Of a stretch of DNA of 64,000 bases, positions 62,664 through 64,000 are shown in pieces. The stretch spans positions 124,001 to 188,000 of the forward strand of contig CAVQDV010000005.1 of the NCBI GenBank assembly GCA_963711375.1, in the 5' to 3' direction. The DNA is from CAVQDV01 sp963711375. GTDB taxonomy: Bacteria > Pseudomonadota > Gammaproteobacteria > Coxiellales > Coxiellaceae. Position numbers and translations under genes: made by a program. The notes beneath the pieces are model-generated. The model had not been told where the DNA came from, searched no databases, and saw only the letters and a program-made list of their open reading frames with translations. The first letter of the stretch is position 1. Every line of letters starts with the position of its first letter.

Positions 62664-63775
62664 TGGGATTGCAAGGGAACAGCCTGTAGCGTGTCGCGAG
62701 AACGCACAAAAGACTGGCGCATTGTGTATCGCGCAAAAGCCAGATCAATTAATTGATCCACTAAGGCATTCTCGGGCAAACCACTTACGGCCCAATTTTT
62801 GGGATACATGCTAATATTGGTAAAACCTGGAAGCGTATTGAGTTCACTAATAAAGACGTCTTCCTCTTTTACGAAGAAATCCACGCGTGCCATGCCTTCA
62901 CAGCCCAAGGCTTTAAAAGCAGCTACGCTCAGGGTCTGCACTTTTGAAATTTGCGTAGCCGTTAAATCGGCTGGTGTGATCACCTTCGCGCCTTCATCAT
63001 CGATATATTTGGCTTCATAAGAATAAAATTCGGCTTCAACTGGTAGAATTTCGCCTGGTAAAGAGGCTTTTGGATTTTCATTCCCTAATACAGAACATTC
63101 TATTTCGCGGGCTCTGCAAAAGGGTTCTATTAATATTTTTGAATCGTAATTAAAGGCCAAATTAACAGCCTGCTCAAATTCGGATTTATTGCGCACTTTT
63201 GTAACGCCTATAGAAGAGCCTAAATTCGCCGGCTTCACAAACATAATGGACCCAAAACGCTTTGTTAAATCTTCGTAGGTGTAGTGATTTTTTTCGAAAT
63301 GATTGATCGTTTGCCAGTCCAATACTTTTAAGCCCGCTGCTCGCAAAACCAACTTCGCCATGTGTTTATCCATGCATAAAGCCGTGCTTAAAACGCCCGC
63401 TCCGACGTAGGGAACATTCAGTAATTCTAATAAACCTTGCAAGGTGCCATCTTCTCCACCCGTTCCATGAATAATGGGAAATACACAATCGCAGGGAAAT
63501 TGGCGAAGTCCATCCAGAGTTTGGAAAGGTTTCGATCGATCGGAAAAATTCAGAGTAATGGGAATGAGTTCTTGCGTGGATTTTAATTTTTTAAAATTAA
63601 AATCGTCTGAGCCACCGTAATAAAACCATTCACCTTGTTGGCTGATATAAACGACGGCGACGTGATATTTCTCGGAGTCGAGTGCCGCCACTACATTTTT
63701 CATCGATAGAAGTGAAACTTCGTGCTCTGCCGACTGGCCGCCTCCAATGACTACAATATGTTTTTTATTTTTCAT
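62660..63775 (-). CDS. ddl: D-alanine--D-alanine ligase
   Basis: An ATP-grasp ligase of 371 residues that makes D-Ala-D-Ala for peptidoglycan. Signatures are IGGGQSAEHEVSLLS (about residues 10-24), HGTGGEDGTLQGLLELL, and the C-terminal ARVDFFVKEEDVFISELNTLPGFT. The length fits the DdlA-like branch, which is longer than DdlB. It lies between rnhB (5-base gap) and dnaE (4-base overlap), not in the division/cell-wall cluster where ddlB usually is. Confidence 0.94.
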   Translation of the reverse strand: MKNKKHIVVIGGGQSAEHEVSLLSMKNVVAALDSEKYHVAVVYISQQGEWFYYGGSDDFNFKKLKSTQELIPITLNFSDRSKPFQTLDGLRQFPCDCVFPIIHGTGGEDGTLQGLLELLNVPYVGAGVLSTALCMDKHMAKLVLRAAGLKVLDWQTINHFEKNHYTYEDLTKRFGSIMFVKPANLGSSIGVTKVRNKSEFEQAVNLAFNYDSKILIEPFCRAREIECSVLGNENPKASLPGEILPVEAEFYSYEAKYIDDEGAKVITPADLTATQISKVQTLSVAAFKALGCEGMARVDFFVKEEDVFISELNTLPGFTNISMYPKNWAVSGLPENALVDQLIDLAFARYTMRQSFVRSRDTLQAVPLQSQ

Positions 63776-63780
63776 ACCCC

Positions 63781-64000
63781 TCAGTAACCCTCTCCCGCAC
63801 TTTTTAAAAGTGCTTGTTTTACTGGAGCAAAACTTCGCCTATGAATGGGCGAGGCTCCAAATTTTTCAAGCGCTTCGAGATGCAGCACCGTTCCATAACC
63901 TTTGTGCGCGCTAAAGCCATATTGCGGGTATTTTTGGTCATAATCAAGCATGATTCTATCCCGCGTAACCTTTGCAACGATAGAGGCGGCACTAATACAG
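63781..64000 (-). CDS. rnhB: ribonuclease HII (3' part, cut by the window edge)
   Basis: The last 73 or so codons of RNase HII, which removes ribonucleotides from DNA. The visible part begins with the conserved ISAASIVAKVTRDRIM segment and ends LLKSAGEGY, with YPQYGFSAHKGYGT in between, all typical of the C-terminal half. The stop is at 63781-63783. The N-terminal catalytic motif lies beyond the window. It is the first visible gene of an rnhB-ddl-dnaE run. Confidence 0.93.
   Translation of the reverse strand, partial: CISAASIVAKVTRDRIMLDYDQKYPQYGFSAHKGYGTVLHLEALEKFGASPIHRRSFAPVKQALLKSAGEGY

Noticed and set aside
1..64000. CRISPR arrays, insertion sequences, integrases or prophage genes
   Set aside because: No regularly spaced repeats, transposase or integrase genes were seen in any part of the window.

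Overview
The window looks like a chromosome segment of a gammaproteobacterium in or near the Legionellales (Legionella/Coxiella-like), probably host-associated. The evidence is the low-to-moderate GC content by eye, the gammaproteobacterial rpsB-tsf-pyrH-frr-uppS-cdsA-dxr-bamA-skp-lpxD-fabZ-lpxA core operon, the nearby dnaE/rnhB, an acetoin/branched-chain-type pdhABC, and several very large or ankyrin-containing orphan proteins of the kind seen in intracellular bacteria. The genus cannot be fixed from this sequence alone.

Layout. 1-3.3 kb: a C16 homopolymer, then the overlapping pdhA-pdhB-pdhC operon. 3.5-9.2 kb: one 1920-residue protein of unknown function with Sel1-like repeats, a central membrane segment, coiled coils and a C-terminal HEPN-like motif. 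9.3-25.5 kb (minus strand): three tandem paralogues of about 1785 residues. Each carries a Ser/Thr-kinase-like domain, an AAA/STAND-type ATPase, a long helical repeat region, a GAF domain and a class III nucleotidyl cyclase. 25.5-30.3 kb: two paralogous CPA2 cation/proton antiporters flank a cyclic-nucleotide-binding/BFD [2Fe-2S]/ferredoxin-reductase-like fusion protein, followed by a small lipoprotein. 30.4-33.9 kb (plus): an APC permease, a Gfo/Idh/MocA oxidoreductase (possible GnnA) and lpxB. 33.9-45.1 kb (minus): the long envelope/translation operon from rpsB to lpxA, from which rseP is missing and in which lpxB has been moved away from lpxA. 45.4-53.5 kb (plus): a small exported protein, a GT2 glycosyltransferase, a LAB_N membrane protein, glpD, a cNMP-binding patatin phospholipase, an EmrAB-like efflux pair, a HIT protein and folE. 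53.5-56.0 kb (minus): a RhtB-type exporter, a YceI protein, an orphan DUF2282/bufferin-like protein and an unknown membrane protein. 56.2-58.6 kb (plus): two unknown proteins, the second an ankyrin-HAD fusion with an acidic tail. 58.6-64 kb: a thioesterase, tRNA-Leu(CAA), dnaE, ddl and the 3' part of rnhB.

The most striking part is 9.3-30 kb. Three multidomain cyclases that could make a cyclic nucleotide sit next to a protein with a cNMP-binding domain fused to a redox module, between two ion antiporters. A second cNMP-binding enzyme (a patatin) lies about 18 kb further on. This suggests, by inference only, a locally encoded cyclic-nucleotide signalling circuit linking GAF/kinase/AAA inputs to redox chemistry, ion balance and possibly membrane lipid hydrolysis. 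All three cyclase domains have non-canonical residues at the purine-specifying positions, and all three kinase domains have HKD/DFN instead of HRD/DFG, so both the product and the kinase activity are open questions.
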